Assembly: GCA_017441605.1 (NCBI GenBank)
Contig: JAFRXD010000062.1
Span: 1 to 64,000, forward strand
DNA: 64,000 nucleotides
Direction: 5' to 3'
Source of the DNA: Thermoguttaceae bacterium
Lineage (GTDB): Bacteria > Planctomycetota > Planctomycetia > Pirellulales > Thermoguttaceae
Shown here: in pieces, positions 37,762-46,768 of the stretch
Layout of the letters: each line of letters starts with the position of its first letter
Numbering within the stretch: position 1 is the stretch's first letter
Made by a program: the position numbers and the translations under genes
The notes under the pieces: model-generated
The model's input: only the letters and a program-made list of their open reading frames with translations
Database searches by the model: none
What the model was told of the DNA's origin: nothing

Positions 37762-40700
37762 GTCGTTTCAAAATTTTGGCCAAGACGCGCCCCGTGGCGG
37801 AGTCTTTGTTCTTCGCGACTTCCTCCGGAGTTCCCTCCGCGACGATGGCTCCGCCTTGGTCGGCGGCGCCGGGCCCTAGGTCGATAATGTGGTCCGCGGC
37901 TTTGATCGCGAGGGGATTGTGCTCGACCGCGACGATCGAGTTACCGGAGTCCACCAGTTCGTTGAAAACGTCGAGGAGTTTCACCACGTCGGCGAAATGA
38001 AGCCCGACCGTCGGCTCGTCCATAATGAAGAGGCAGGCCCCTTTTCTCGCGGTCGAGAGGAATCCGGCGAGCTTCAGACGCTGCGCCTCCCCTCCGGAGA
38101 GGGTGTTGACGGGGCGACCGAGTTGGAGGTAGTCGAGCCCGACGTCGAGCATGCGCTTGATTTTCTGCTGGATCTTGGGCTGACCCCTAAAGAAGCCAAA
38201 CGCCTCGCGCGCGGTCATATCGAGCGCGTCGGCGATATTGCGATCCCGATAGGTTACGTCCAAAACGGAGCGCTGGTAGCGCTTTCCTCCGCAGAACGGG
38301 CATCTCGCGTAGACGTCGGCGACGAACTGCATCGGCGTTCGTATCACGCCCTCCCCTTTGCAGGCGTCGCAGCGCCCTCCGTCCACGTTGAAACTGAAAT
38401 ATCCCGCTCCGTATCCCCGCGCTTTCGCCTCGGGGGTCTCGGCGTATAAGTTGCGTATGTCGTCGAATATCTTGAGATAGGAGGCGGGGTTCGAGCGCGG
38501 GGAGCGCCCGATCGGGGTTCGGTCGACGAACGCGACCTCGTCGATATCCTCCGTTCCGATAATTTTATCGTAGGGAAGGGCGCTTTCGTCGACGTTCTTG
38601 TCGCCGACGATTTTGGAGCACAGGGCGGGGTAGAGCGTGTCGCGGATCAAGGTCGTTTTGCCCGCGCCGCTAACTCCGGTGACGACGCAAAAACAACCGA
38701 GAGGAAAGTTTGCGTCGATATTTTTCAGATTTCTTCCCGACGCTCCGAGCAGTTCGATAAAACCTTTCGAAGGCTCCCTGCGCTCGGTTCGACCGCCTCC
38801 GCGGCGGCGTCCGGAGAGGTAGCTGCCGGTGAGGGAATCGGGGTTCGCCTTGATTTGCTCGACGGTCCCCTCGAAAACGATTTGCCCTCCGTCGCGACCC
38901 GCGCCCGGTCCGAGCTCGACGATCTTATCGGAGCCTTCCAAGATAACGGGGTCGTGGTCGACGACGATCACCGCGTTTCCGCGATCGCGCAGGTCGCGAA
39001 TCGCTTGGAGCAATTTTTCAGAGTCTTGGGGATGAAGCCCGTCGGACGGCTCGTCCAAAATGTAGAGGGAGTCGACCAAGTCGGATCCAAGGGCGGTCGT
39101 CAATTTGACGCGCCCGTTTTCGCCGGAGCTAAGGGTCTTGACGGGGCGCTCGAGGGTTAGGTGCCCGAGCCCGACTTTTTCGAGGAACGCGAGTCGCGAG
39201 CGGAGTTGCGAGAGCGCGAATCGCCCGATCTGTTCGCGGTTCGCGTCGAGTTTCCAGGAGTCGATCGTCCGGAGCGTTTCGGAGACGGGCATGGAGCAAA
39301 GGTCGTGGAAGTCCTTGCCCTCGATTTTGACGGCGAGGGCGTCCCTTCGGAGTCGCGAGCCTTGGCAAGCGGGGCAGACGCGCCACGTCTGCCACCGCGC
39401 CAAAAACGCGCGAATGTGCATCTTGTACTTCTGCTCGAGCAGGGACCACAAAAAGCCGTTTAGCCCCTTGTAATCGAACTGAGAGGAACCGTTTAGAACG
39501 AGTCCGACTTCTTTGCGCGTTAGCTTTCCGAACGGAACGTCCGTTCGAACTCCGAGTTTGTCGGCGAGCCCGAGGAATTCCTTGAGTTTCGATCGATACG
39601 CCGCGACCGTCCAAGGGGCGATCGCGCCCTCGGCGATCGAAAGCGATTTGTTCGGAAAAACCCGGTCCATATCGAACGCGGTCCAGCGCCCCAGCCCGAG
39701 ACAGACGGGGCAGGCCCCTCGAGGACTCGCGAAATTAAAGAGATTCGGCTCGACTTCCGGAAAATCGACTCCGCACTCTTCGCAGCGCAACTTTCGTCCG
39801 AATCCGAAGAGCGTCCACGCGGCCCCTCCGATCGTTTGAGGTCGGCCGGGAATCGAGATCCGCTCTCCCGCGTCGTCGACGTCCTCGAGCGACCTTTCCC
39901 CCTCGACGAAGATCCAGCAGCGATCGTTCCCGTTCGCGAACGCGGTCTCGATCGAGTCGAGGAGCCGGCGCTCGTCCGTTTGCCCGATCGTCGCGCGGTC
40001 GACCGCGAAAAAGATCGGCGGAATCCCGGGGTTCGCTCGAATCGCGTCGCGCTTCTTCAGGTAGCGCATTAGCGAGCCGTCGTCGCCGTCTTGGTCGAGC
40101 ATAAGAACGCGAGATTTCGTCTTCAATTCGGAAAGCTCGTCGTCGTCCTCCTCGGACGCGTCGTCCCGCTCGTTCGCGGAGCTTCGCAGACCCAGCGCGC
40201 CCAACTCGTCCTCGTCGGAGAAGTCCGCCATCGCGTTGTAGAGAAATTGCACGAAGTTGAAATGTCTCGACGTGAACGCGCTCTCGTCGCGCAAGTCGAG
40301 CGTTTCGTCGCGCGCGATCGCGCGATAAAACCCCTTTTCCAACCACTCTCGTTTGAACGAGGTCCAACCGGCGTTGACGCTTTCGAGCGAAGGCGCGAAC
40401 GCGATCATTACCCGGGTTCCCGACGGAAAGCGATCGACGATCTCGAGCGTCGAGTCCGGGGAGTATCTCCGAATTCGTTTTCCGCAGCGCTGGCATCGAG
40501 GAACGCCAAGTTTCGCGAACAGGAACTGCAGATAGTCGCTCGCTTCGGTCGCGGTTCCGACGGTCGCGATCGCCGACGGGTTCGCCGCTTGCGAGACGAC
40601 CGCGACGGAGGGGGGAAGCCCTTCGATCGATTCGACGTCCGGTTTGTCGAGCATCTCGAAATGCCGTCTCGCGTCGCGCGACAGGCTTTCCAAGTAGCGC

Positions 40701-40882
40701 CGTCGACCTTCCGCGTAGATCACGTCGAACGCGAGACTGCTTTTGCCGCTTCCGCTAAGGCCGCAGAACGAGGTGATCTGGCGATAGGGAACGTCGAGAT
40801 CGACCGAGCGGAGATTGTTCTCCCGCGCTCCGCGTATCGAAGCTCGACCCGGGCTCGGCGTTCGTTCGGCTTTGTTCGTCAT
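37754..40882 (-). CDS. UvrA-family ATPase (divergent excinuclease ABC subunit A paralogue)
   Basis: A 1042-residue double-ABC protein of the UvrA family, which scans DNA for lesions and recruits UvrB. It has Walker A1 GLSGSGKSS (~41-49), Walker A2 GVSGAGKTT (~735-743), zinc modules CEECGVDFPEVEPNLF...CPVC and CDACKGEGVIRTPM...CPFCGG, and signature 2 LSGGEAQRLKL (~925). Signature 1 is altered: LSSGENGRVKL in place of LSGGEAQRIRL, and the following LDEPSDGLHPQD differs from LDEPSIGLHQRD. An acidic insert (DDASEEDDDELSELK, ~245-265) sits in the DNA-interaction region. So it may be a UvrA2-like paralogue. GAGGAG precedes ATG 40882; the frame opens at 40930. Confidence 0.85.
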   Translation of the reverse strand: MTNKAERTPSPGRASIRGARENNLRSVDLDVPYRQITSFCGLSGSGKSSLAFDVIYAEGRRRYLESLSRDARRHFEMLDKPDVESIEGLPPSVAVVSQAANPSAIATVGTATEASDYLQFLFAKLGVPRCQRCGKRIRRYSPDSTLEIVDRFPSGTRVMIAFAPSLESVNAGWTSFKREWLEKGFYRAIARDETLDLRDESAFTSRHFNFVQFLYNAMADFSDEDELGALGLRSSANERDDASEEDDDELSELKTKSRVLMLDQDGDDGSLMRYLKKRDAIRANPGIPPIFFAVDRATIGQTDERRLLDSIETAFANGNDRCWIFVEGERSLEDVDDAGERISIPGRPQTIGGAAWTLFGFGRKLRCEECGVDFPEVEPNLFNFASPRGACPVCLGLGRWTAFDMDRVFPNKSLSIAEGAIAPWTVAAYRSKLKEFLGLADKLGVRTDVPFGKLTRKEVGLVLNGSSQFDYKGLNGFLWSLLEQKYKMHIRAFLARWQTWRVCPACQGSRLRRDALAVKIEGKDFHDLCSMPVSETLRTIDSWKLDANREQIGRFALSQLRSRLAFLEKVGLGHLTLERPVKTLSSGENGRVKLTTALGSDLVDSLYILDEPSDGLHPQDSEKLLQAIRDLRDRGNAVIVVDHDPVILEGSDKIVELGPGAGRDGGQIVFEGTVEQIKANPDSLTGSYLSGRRRGGGRTERREPSKGFIELLGASGRNLKNIDANFPLGCFCVVTGVSGAGKTTLIRDTLYPALCSKIVGDKNVDESALPYDKIIGTEDIDEVAFVDRTPIGRSPRSNPASYLKIFDDIRNLYAETPEAKARGYGAGYFSFNVDGGRCDACKGEGVIRTPMQFVADVYARCPFCGGKRYQRSVLDVTYRDRNIADALDMTAREAFGFFRGQPKIQQKIKRMLDVGLDYLQLGRPVNTLSGGEAQRLKLAGFLSTARKGACLFIMDEPTVGLHFADVVKLLDVFNELVDSGNSIVAVEHNPLAIKAADHIIDLGPGAADQGGAIVAEGTPEEVAKNKDSATGRVLAKILKRPE

Positions 40883-40996
40883 AATCTCGCGCTCTCCTCT
40901 CGCGGTCCCCCGCGCTCGCGTCGGCGGCAAGTTAAAACGAGGGGCTTTCGACGCAAAAGCGCCCTCGACGAAGAAAATGATGAAAATAATCCTTGA

Positions 40997-41024
40997 ATTA
41001 TAGCGCGATAAAAGAAGGGCGCAA
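40997..41024 (-). promoter_or_regulatory. promoter of the uvrA-like gene
   Basis: On the minus strand TTGCGC (41019-41024), 16-bp spacer, TATAAT (40997-41002). Confidence 0.6.
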
Positions 41025-41159
41025 GGACGGGTGAAAAGGCGCTTTTTTAAAAGAGATCCGGTAAAGTCAACCGCTTTTGCCTCTCTTGTTTAACCGGCGT
41101 TTTTTGCTTGTTTTTACAAAAGACAGCGCTCTTAGGGTGGATATTTTTTTAATAGGCGC

Positions 41160-41165
41160 TATAAT
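41160..41165 (+). promoter_or_regulatory. -10 box of ftsH
   Basis: TATAAT 60 nt before the ftsH start; no convincing -35 at 16-18 bp. Confidence 0.45.
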
Positions 41166-41224
41166 CCCCACCGGGGAAGGCGCGCCCTTTGTTCGTCGCG
41201 CGCCGAATCGCACCGAGGTCAACT

Positions 41225-43867
41225 ATGAACAACCGACCGCGTTTCAGAGGTTTATACGAAGGTTTCCGTCCCGCGCTCTCCTTTTCGGAGCGCCGCGAGA
41301 ACGACGGGGACTCGTCGATAAGCGACGATTTGTACGATCGCATCCCGGACGCTTTCAAGCGCCCTCGCAAAGGGGACGGAGACGATCGCGGGAAGAAAAA
41401 CGAGGAACGAGACTCCGCCGAGCGCCGACGCTTCGACGACGATTCTTCCCGAAATCCTTTTCAACCTCGCATTCGCTCGTTTTACGACGGCGACCGCCAG
41501 CCGCGGAGAACGAACGTCTCGACGATCGTTTTCGTGTGTTCCCTTCTCGCGCTCGGGCTTTTCGCGTACCAGGCGCTTTACGTCGCCAAGTCGACCGAGA
41601 TTTCTTGGACCGCGTTCAATCGACTGCTCGACGCGAACAAAATTGAAACGGCGACGCTAAAAGGCTCCAAAATTACGGGGCGATTGCGCGAGGTTCCTCC
41701 GCTGGAACATTGGCCCGATATGATCCCGAACGGTAAAGAGACGTTCGAGGCGGCGGTCAAACAGTTCGATCTCGCCAATAAAGAGCTCGCGGCGCAATTG
41801 GACAAGGATCTCAACGATCGGCTCGATCGCGAGAAACTCACGGTAACGCAGAAAAAAACGACGAACGAGCGCGGCGCCGAGGTCTTGACCCTTTCGCTCG
41901 CGCCGAACGACGGAGAGGTTTTCAAGAGCGTCGAGTTGCCGACCTCCGCGACCGAAGAAGACAAAAAAGCCGCGAAGACCGCGTTGATCGAAAGTTACGC
42001 CCTCGGCGCGAAATTGAATCAGCGCTGGGAGCTTGAGGACGCGAGCCAAGTCCAGCGCGGCGCTCCCGGCTCCGTGATTATGGTCGAGCGCAAATCGAAG
42101 AAAGTTCTCAATAAGGTTTTCAGCGCGAAATACTCCTGCGAGGTTCCGACCTTCGCCTTTTCCGACCAGTTGGTCGACGCGCGCCTTCGCGAGAAACTCG
42201 ACTCATATTCCTCCGAGACCCCGCAGGACGGATCCTCTTGGATTATGCTGATTTCGGTCGGGGTGTCGATCCTCTTCCTCGTGCTCCTCTTCAAGATGTT
42301 CCGCAACACGAGCGAGCAAATGTTCGGGGGCGGATTCGGGCTCGGCGGCTTCGGGCGCAGCCTCGCGAAGCGCTACGAGCCGCGCGCCGATAAGCGCGTT
42401 ACCTTCGAGGACGTGGCGGGCATGGACGCCGTGAAGGCGGAGTTGGTCGAGATCGTCGACTATTTGAAGAACCCGCGAAAGTACGAAAGAATGGGCGCGC
42501 GCGTGCCCAAGGGAACCCTCCTGTTCGGCCCTCCGGGCACGGGCAAGACCCTCTTGGCGCGCGCCGTGGCCGGCGAGGCGAACGTTCCGTTCTTCTCGAT
42601 TAACGGCTCGGAGTTTATTCAGCTGTTCGTCGGCGTCGGCGCGAGCCGCGTGCGCGACCTTTTCGCGACGGCGAAAGAGAACGCGCCTTCGATTCTCTTC
42701 ATCGACGAAATCGACGCCGTCGGCCGACAGCGCGGCGCCGGCCTCGGCGGAGGGCAAGACGAGCGCGAGCAAACCCTCAATCAAATCCTTAGCGAGATGG
42801 ACGGGTTCTCCCAAAACGACTCCGTCATGGTCATGGCCTCGACGAACCGGCCCGACGTGCTCGACCCCGCGCTCATGCGCCCGGGGCGATTCGATCGCCA
42901 CATTACCGTCGGACGACCCTCGATGCGAGGGCGCGTCGACATTTTCAAGGTCTACTTGAAGAAGATCCCCTACGGTCCCGACGTCGACGTCGACAAACTC
43001 GCGAAAACGACCTCGGGGTTCACCGGCGCGGACATTCGGAACTTCGTCAACGAGGCGACCCTCTGGGCGACGCGCAACAACAAAAAAGTGGTCGAGTCCT
43101 CCGATTTCGACTTCGCCTTCGAGAAAATCTCGCTCGGGCTCAAGCGCGACGAGATCGTTACCCCCGAGAACAAGCGGAAAACCGCGCGCCACGAGGCGGG
43201 GCACGCGCTCGTCGGCTGGTTCCTCCCGAACGGCTCTCGCGTCCACAAAATCACGATCGTCCCGCGCGGTCGCGCGCTCGGCGTTACCTGGAGCCTTCCC
43301 GACGACGACCAGCTCAACTACAACGAGTCGGAAGCCCGCGCCACGCTGACGCATCTGCTCGCCGGACGCGCCGCGGAGAAACTGGTCTACAACGAAAACT
43401 CCTCCGGCGTCGAGAACGATTTGCAGCGCGCCACCGAGCTCGCGCGCAATATGGTCGCGCGCTGGGGCATGAGCGACAAGTTGGGACCGGTCGCCTTTTC
43501 CGAATCGGAGGCGAATCCCTTCCTCGGGAAAGAAGTCGCGTTCGGTTCCCGCAACTACAGCGAGGACGCCGCTCGAATTATCGACGAAGAAGTTCGCCGA
43601 ACGATCGAAGAGGCGGACGCTCGAGCCAGGGCGCTCCTGATCGAAAAGCGGGATCTCTTCGACAAACTGACCGACGCGCTGGTCGCCGAAGAGGAACTCG
43701 ACGAGGCGCGAATTCGCGAAATCCTCGGTCCCTCGCCCAACGACAAACCGAAGACGGACGAAACCGCGCTCGAGGACGAGCCGATAAGCGACGGGTCCGT
43801 CAAGACGGGAGCTGAACCGAGCGAGGGCGACGCGGCCGAAGACCCTGCGGAGGATTCGGCGGTTTAG
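41225..43867 (+). CDS. ftsH: ATP-dependent zinc metalloprotease FtsH
   Basis: A membrane-anchored AAA+ protease that degrades misfolded membrane and regulatory proteins. 880 residues, longer than E. coli FtsH (644): a charged ~95-residue cytosolic N-terminal extension, TM1 at ~97-119, an unusually large extracytoplasmic domain (~120-335) and TM2 at ~337-358. It has Walker [14 protein letters not shown] (~435), Walker [16 protein letters not shown], the second region of homology [18 protein letters not shown], the zinc site HEAGH (~656-660) and the third ligand region. The acidic tail ends [13 protein letters not shown] precedes ATG 41225; the frame opens at 41189. ruvX follows after 2 nt. Confidence 0.96.
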   Translation: MNNRPRFRGLYEGFRPALSFSERRENDGDSSISDDLYDRIPDAFKRPRKGDGDDRGKKNEERDSAERRRFDDDSSRNPFQPRIRSFYDGDRQPRRTNVSTIVFVCSLLALGLFAYQALYVAKSTEISWTAFNRLLDANKIETATLKGSKITGRLREVPPLEHWPDMIPNGKETFEAAVKQFDLANKELAAQLDKDLNDRLDREKLTVTQKKTTNERGAEVLTLSLAPNDGEVFKSVELPTSATEEDKKAAKTALIESYALGAKLNQRWELEDASQVQRGAPGSVIMVERKSKKVLNKVFSAKYSCEVPTFAFSDQLVDARLREKLDSYSSETPQDGSSWIMLISVGVSILFLVLLFKMFRNTSEQMFGGGFGLGGFGRSLAKRYEPRADKRVTFEDVAGMDAVKAELVEIVDYLKNPRKYERMGARVPKGTLLFGPPGTGKTLLARAVAGEANVPFFSINGSEFIQLFVGVGASRVRDLFATAKENAPSILFIDEIDAVGRQRGAGLGGGQDEREQTLNQILSEMDGFSQNDSVMVMASTNRPDVLDPALMRPGRFDRHITVGRPSMRGRVDIFKVYLKKIPYGPDVDVDKLAKTTSGFTGADIRNFVNEATLWATRNNKKVVESSDFDFAFEKISLGLKRDEIVTPENKRKTARHEAGHALVGWFLPNGSRVHKITIVPRGRALGVTWSLPDDDQLNYNESEARATLTHLLAGRAAEKLVYNENSSGVENDLQRATELARNMVARWGMSDKLGPVAFSESEANPFLGKEVAFGSRNYSEDAARIIDEEVRRTIEEADARARALLIEKRDLFDKLTDALVAEEELDEARIREILGPSPNDKPKTDETALEDEPISDGSVKTGAEPSEGDAAEDPAEDSAV

Positions 43868-43869
43868 CG

Positions 43870-44343
43870 ATGGCGAAGCCGACTCCCCCCCCTCCCGCCG
43901 GGAAAATCGCCGGGATCGATTTTGGAACGGTTCGCATTGGGATCGCGATTTGCGACCCCGAGCGAATTATGGCGTTTCCCTACGAAGTCTATCGCCGACG
44001 GAGCGAGCGCTTGGATCTCGAGCGGTTCCAAGAGCTCGTTCGCTCCGAGCAAATCGTTCATTTCGTCCTGGGACTACCGCTTCACAATAGCGGCGAACTG
44101 AGCGACAAAGCGCGCGAGGCGATCGAGTTTGGCGACAAATTGGTCGAGGCGACCGGATTGACGATCGATTACGTCGACGAGCGCTTCACGAGTCGCGAGG
44201 CGGAGTCCTACTTGCGCCAAGGGAATCTCAACGCGAAAAAGCGCAAGGAGAAGCTCGACGCGGTCGCCGCCCAAATTATTTTGGCGACCTATTTGGAGCG
44301 CGGATGCGTCGGAACGACGGATTTTCTCGCGTTGGACGACTAA
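43870..44343 (+). CDS. ruvX: Holliday junction resolvase RuvX (YqgF)
   Basis: A 157-residue RNase H-fold nuclease, implicated in Holliday junction resolution and pre-16S rRNA 5'-end processing. Motifs: GIDFGTVRIGIAICDPE (first catalytic Asp), FVLGLPLHNSGELSDKA (Glu region), YVDERFTSREAESYL and LDAVAAQIIL with the last Asp. It begins 2 nt after ftsH and is translationally coupled. Confidence 0.93.
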   Translation: MAKPTPPPPAGKIAGIDFGTVRIGIAICDPERIMAFPYEVYRRRSERLDLERFQELVRSEQIVHFVLGLPLHNSGELSDKAREAIEFGDKLVEATGLTIDYVDERFTSREAESYLRQGNLNAKKRKEKLDAVAAQIILATYLERGCVGTTDFLALDD

Positions 44344-44413
44344 TCGATCCGCGTTTTTCGAAACTCTTTTGGCGCGATTTTTCTCAAATTTCGGAAATAC
44401 CGAGAAACTTTTC

Positions 44414-44442
44414 TTGAAAAAAAGCCTACTATCTGATAGTAT
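44414..44442 (+). promoter_or_regulatory. promoter of hpf
   Basis: TTGAAA (44414-44419), 17-bp spacer, TAGTAT (44437-44442). It gives a leader of about 180 nt. Confidence 0.7.
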
Positions 44443-44629
44443 GAGCGCGCGAAAGCGAGCGCGTCAACACTCGCGCTCCTTTCGCCGCGACCGAATTGAA
44501 ACGTTCGCGCGGCGCCTCGCCTTATCACAACTTCGCCGCGACCGAGCCGGTTCGCCGAGCTTTCGGCGTTTCGCCTCGACGGCGTTTCAATACTCGCCTT
44601 AAGCCATCTTTTTGGACAAGGAGAAGAAT

Positions 44630-44926
44630 ATGAATATTCAAGTTCAAGCGCGACACGGAGAACTGGCCGAAGCCACTCGTCAGAAAATCGCGGAAAAGGT
44701 CGTTAAACTCGGGCGGTTCGTCGAGCGCGTTTCCGAAATCAACGTCCTCGTCGAACTCGAAAAAGCGGACGAACCCGCCGTCGAGGTGACGGTCGTCACC
44801 GAGCTGAAGAAGGACTTCCGCGCCGAATATACCTCCGGCGATCTCTGGGGCTGCCTCGATCAAACGATCGACAAGCTCGAGCAGCAGATGCGCAAATTCA
44901 AGGAAAAAATGACCGATCACCGCTAG
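44630..44926 (+). CDS. hpf: ribosome hibernation promoting factor, short form
   Basis: A 98-residue HPF/RaiA-family protein that binds the ribosomal decoding region and keeps ribosomes inactive in slow growth. It has the beta-alpha-beta fold with MNIQVQARHGELAEATRQKI at the start and the basic helix at the end (DKLEQQMRKFKEKMTDHR). The long-form C-terminal dimerisation domain is absent. AAGGAG precedes ATG 44630. Its place before EIIA-Ntr-like genes parallels the proteobacterial hpf-ptsN order. A terminator follows at 45005. Confidence 0.93.
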   Translation: MNIQVQARHGELAEATRQKIAEKVVKLGRFVERVSEINVLVELEKADEPAVEVTVVTELKKDFRAEYTSGDLWGCLDQTIDKLEQQMRKFKEKMTDHR

Positions 44927-45004
44927 GCGCGCCTCGCGAGAAAGGCGCGAGCGCGTTTGGCGAAAACCGATATTGTCAACGTTAGTCCACTCCAATAACC
45001 GTCG

Positions 45005-45041
45005 AGGGCGGCGAGTCTTTCCGGGCTCGACCGCCCTTTTT
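45005..45041 (+). terminator. terminator of hpf
   Basis: AGGGCGG (45005-45011) pairs with CCGCCCT (45031-45037), with inner CGAG/CTCG and one bulged A, followed by a T run. Confidence 0.8.
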
Positions 45042-45132
45042 AACTCCGCGAAACTCGTTTTGTATCGAGCCCGTCGACCGATTGACGGACAAGACTTTTC
45101 GTTCGCGCTCCGATAAAAAGCCGCGTTTCTTT

Positions 45133-45161
45133 TGATTGAACCGTTTCCGGCGCTGTACAAA
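45133..45161 (+). promoter_or_regulatory. putative promoter of the PTS gene set
   Basis: TTGATT (45133-45138), 17-bp spacer, TACAAA (45156-45161). Confidence 0.5.
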
Positions 45162-45346
45162 CTAAGAAAAACGTTTAAAATAGGGGGCGACCGCGGCGCT
45201 TTTGTCCCACGGGGGAAAGCGCGAGCGCGATTTTCGCGAGCGCGTCCCGGATTTCGCGTCCAAAATCGGAGGACAAGTTTCCTTTCGACGGCGCGTCGCG
45301 TCGCCGCCTTGGGCGCGGTTCGCCCTTTTTATTTGGAGTTGAACGA

Positions 45347-45817
45347 ATGAAATTTACCGATTTTATTCTCCCCGGTTCCGTAAACACGCAGCTTGAAGCC
45401 ACGACTAAGGAGGGCGTGATTCGCGAATTGGCGCGATCGTTGGCGAGCGCCGGCGGTTTTCCCGAGTCGGAGCTTGAAGGCGTGATCACCGCCATTATGC
45501 GGCGCGAGGAATTGGGAACGACCGGCATCGGAAACGGAATCGCCGTCCCTCACACGAAGCACATTAGCGCGGAGCGCCTCATCGGGGCGGTCGGGGTCAG
45601 CGAAGACGGGGTGGATTTCAGCAGTCTCGACAGCGAAAAGGTCAATTTGTTCTTCCTGCTCGTCTCCCCTCCGGATCGACCGGGCGAACATCTCAGGGCT
45701 CTCGAACACATTACGCGCCATCTTAAAGACGACAAATTCTGCGGCGAGCTCAAGCGCGCCGACTCTCCCGAAAAAGTGATGAAACTGCTGGTCGAGGCCG
45801 ACGAGCGCGTCGTCTGA
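45347..45817 (+). CDS. PTS EIIA (fructose/nitrogen type) domain protein 1
   Basis: A 156-residue EIIA of the fructose/mannitol/Ntr family, phosphorylated on a His by HPr. The site is GIGNGIAVPHTKH with the phospho-acceptor His at residue 69. VNTQLEATTKEGVIRELARS and FLLVSPPDRPGEHLRALEHI are typical. No EIIB or EIIC is attached or adjacent, so a regulatory role as for PtsN is likely. It is a paralogue of the next gene. Confidence 0.9.
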   Translation: MKFTDFILPGSVNTQLEATTKEGVIRELARSLASAGGFPESELEGVITAIMRREELGTTGIGNGIAVPHTKHISAERLIGAVGVSEDGVDFSSLDSEKVNLFFLLVSPPDRPGEHLRALEHITRHLKDDKFCGELKRADSPEKVMKLLVEADERVV

Positions 45818-45865
45818 TTTTCCCCCCGGCGTCTTAAAATTTCGCTCGTTTTAGGAGTTGCGCGA

Positions 45866-46348
45866 ATGAAATTTTCCGATTTTGTCAAAGTGGATTCGAT
45901 CTTGACCAAACTCGAAGCGACCACCAAAGAGGGCGTCGTTCGCGAGATGGTCGAGTCGTTGGCGAAAGAGGGCGGCGTTCCCGCCGAAAGCGTCGACGAC
46001 GTCATCGGCGCCGTCATGAAGCGCGAGGAGCTCGGAACGACCGGCATTGGTCGCGGGATCGCCATTCCTCACGCCAAGCACCCCGGCGTCTCCGCGATCG
46101 TCGGCACCGTCGCCATTAGCCCCGAAGGCGTCGATTTCAGTAGCCTCGACTGCCAAAAAGTCAACCTTTTCTTCCTCATCGTGTCTCCTCCCGACGCCGG
46201 CGAATCTCACCTGCGCGCCTTGAGACACATCACCGCCCAACTGAAAAACGAGGCGTTCTGCCGTTATCTGCTGCAGTCGCGCACTCGAGAGGACATCGTG
46301 AATCTCCTCAACGAAGCCGACGACGGCATGTACTTAGAGGAGGAGTGA
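45866..46348 (+). CDS. PTS EIIA (fructose/nitrogen type) domain protein 2
   Basis: A 160-residue paralogue of the preceding EIIA, colinear over its length, with GIGRGIAIPHAKH and the acceptor His again at residue 69. The 49-nt gap and the similar leader (GAGTTG-GAATGAA pattern before both ATGs) indicate a tandem duplication. Two EIIA proteins fed by one HPr could give separate regulatory outputs; their targets are not visible. Confidence 0.9.
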   Translation: MKFSDFVKVDSILTKLEATTKEGVVREMVESLAKEGGVPAESVDDVIGAVMKREELGTTGIGRGIAIPHAKHPGVSAIVGTVAISPEGVDFSSLDCQKVNLFFLIVSPPDAGESHLRALRHITAQLKNEAFCRYLLQSRTREDIVNLLNEADDGMYLEEE

Positions 46349-46448
46349 GCGAATACGGCGCTTTTTCAAGAGCGCGGCGCTCGAGTCCTCTCCTTCGTCT
46401 TCGGAAACGAGCGCCGCCGCGCGCCGACGTCGCTAGAAAGCGATCAAC

Positions 46449-46745
46449 GTGGTCACAAAAGAACTCACCGTGCTGAATCAAGCGGGTTTTCACGTGCGCA
46501 ACGCCTCCGCCGTGTGCAAGCTCGCGATGAAATACTCCTCGAAGCTTTCGCTGTCGAAAGGCGGTTACGCCGCCGACTGCAAGAGTTGCTTGGATCTTTT
46601 GTCCCTTATGGCGCCCCAAGGAACTAAATTGATTCTCGCGGCGGACGGGGAAGACGAACAAGCGGCTACCGACTCCATCGCGGATCTCTTCGAGCATAAA
46701 TTCTACGAGGACGAATTCGCCGCCATGGCCCCGCCCGACCTCTAA
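46449..46745 (+). CDS. ptsH: phosphocarrier protein HPr
   Basis: A 98-residue HPr with a GTG start. His15 (GFHVRNAS) is the enzyme I phosphorylation site and Arg17 is kept, but the residue after it is Asn where most HPr have Pro (GLHARPAA). Ser46 (CKSCLDLLSLMAPQGT) matches the HPr kinase site. The C-terminal ~12 residues (HKFYEDEFAAMA) extend beyond the usual length. It lies 24 nt before enzyme I. Confidence 0.92.
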   Translation: MVTKELTVLNQAGFHVRNASAVCKLAMKYSSKLSLSKGGYAADCKSCLDLLSLMAPQGTKLILAADGEDEQAATDSIADLFEHKFYEDEFAAMAPPDL

Positions 46746-46768
46746 TCCGAACGATCTCGTATTCGCAA

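Larger units (their letters stand above)
40883..41224. other. divergent promoter region of uvrA-like gene and ftsH
   Basis: This 340-bp region holds the uvrA-like promoter (40997-41024, minus) and an ftsH -10 box (41160-41165). Nothing else was recognised. Confidence 0.6.
44927..45346 (+). other. intergenic region between hpf and the PTS genes
   Basis: A 420-bp stretch holding the hpf terminator and a promoter at 45133-45161; no gene is apparent. Confidence 0.6.

Noticed and set aside
42203..43354. Long minus-strand frame inside ftsH
   Set aside because: Antisense to the AAA and protease domains of FtsH; no motif and no ribosome binding site. Similar shadows opposite cysG, ilvC, uvrA, tgt, ptsI and the sialidase-like gene were rejected for the same reason.
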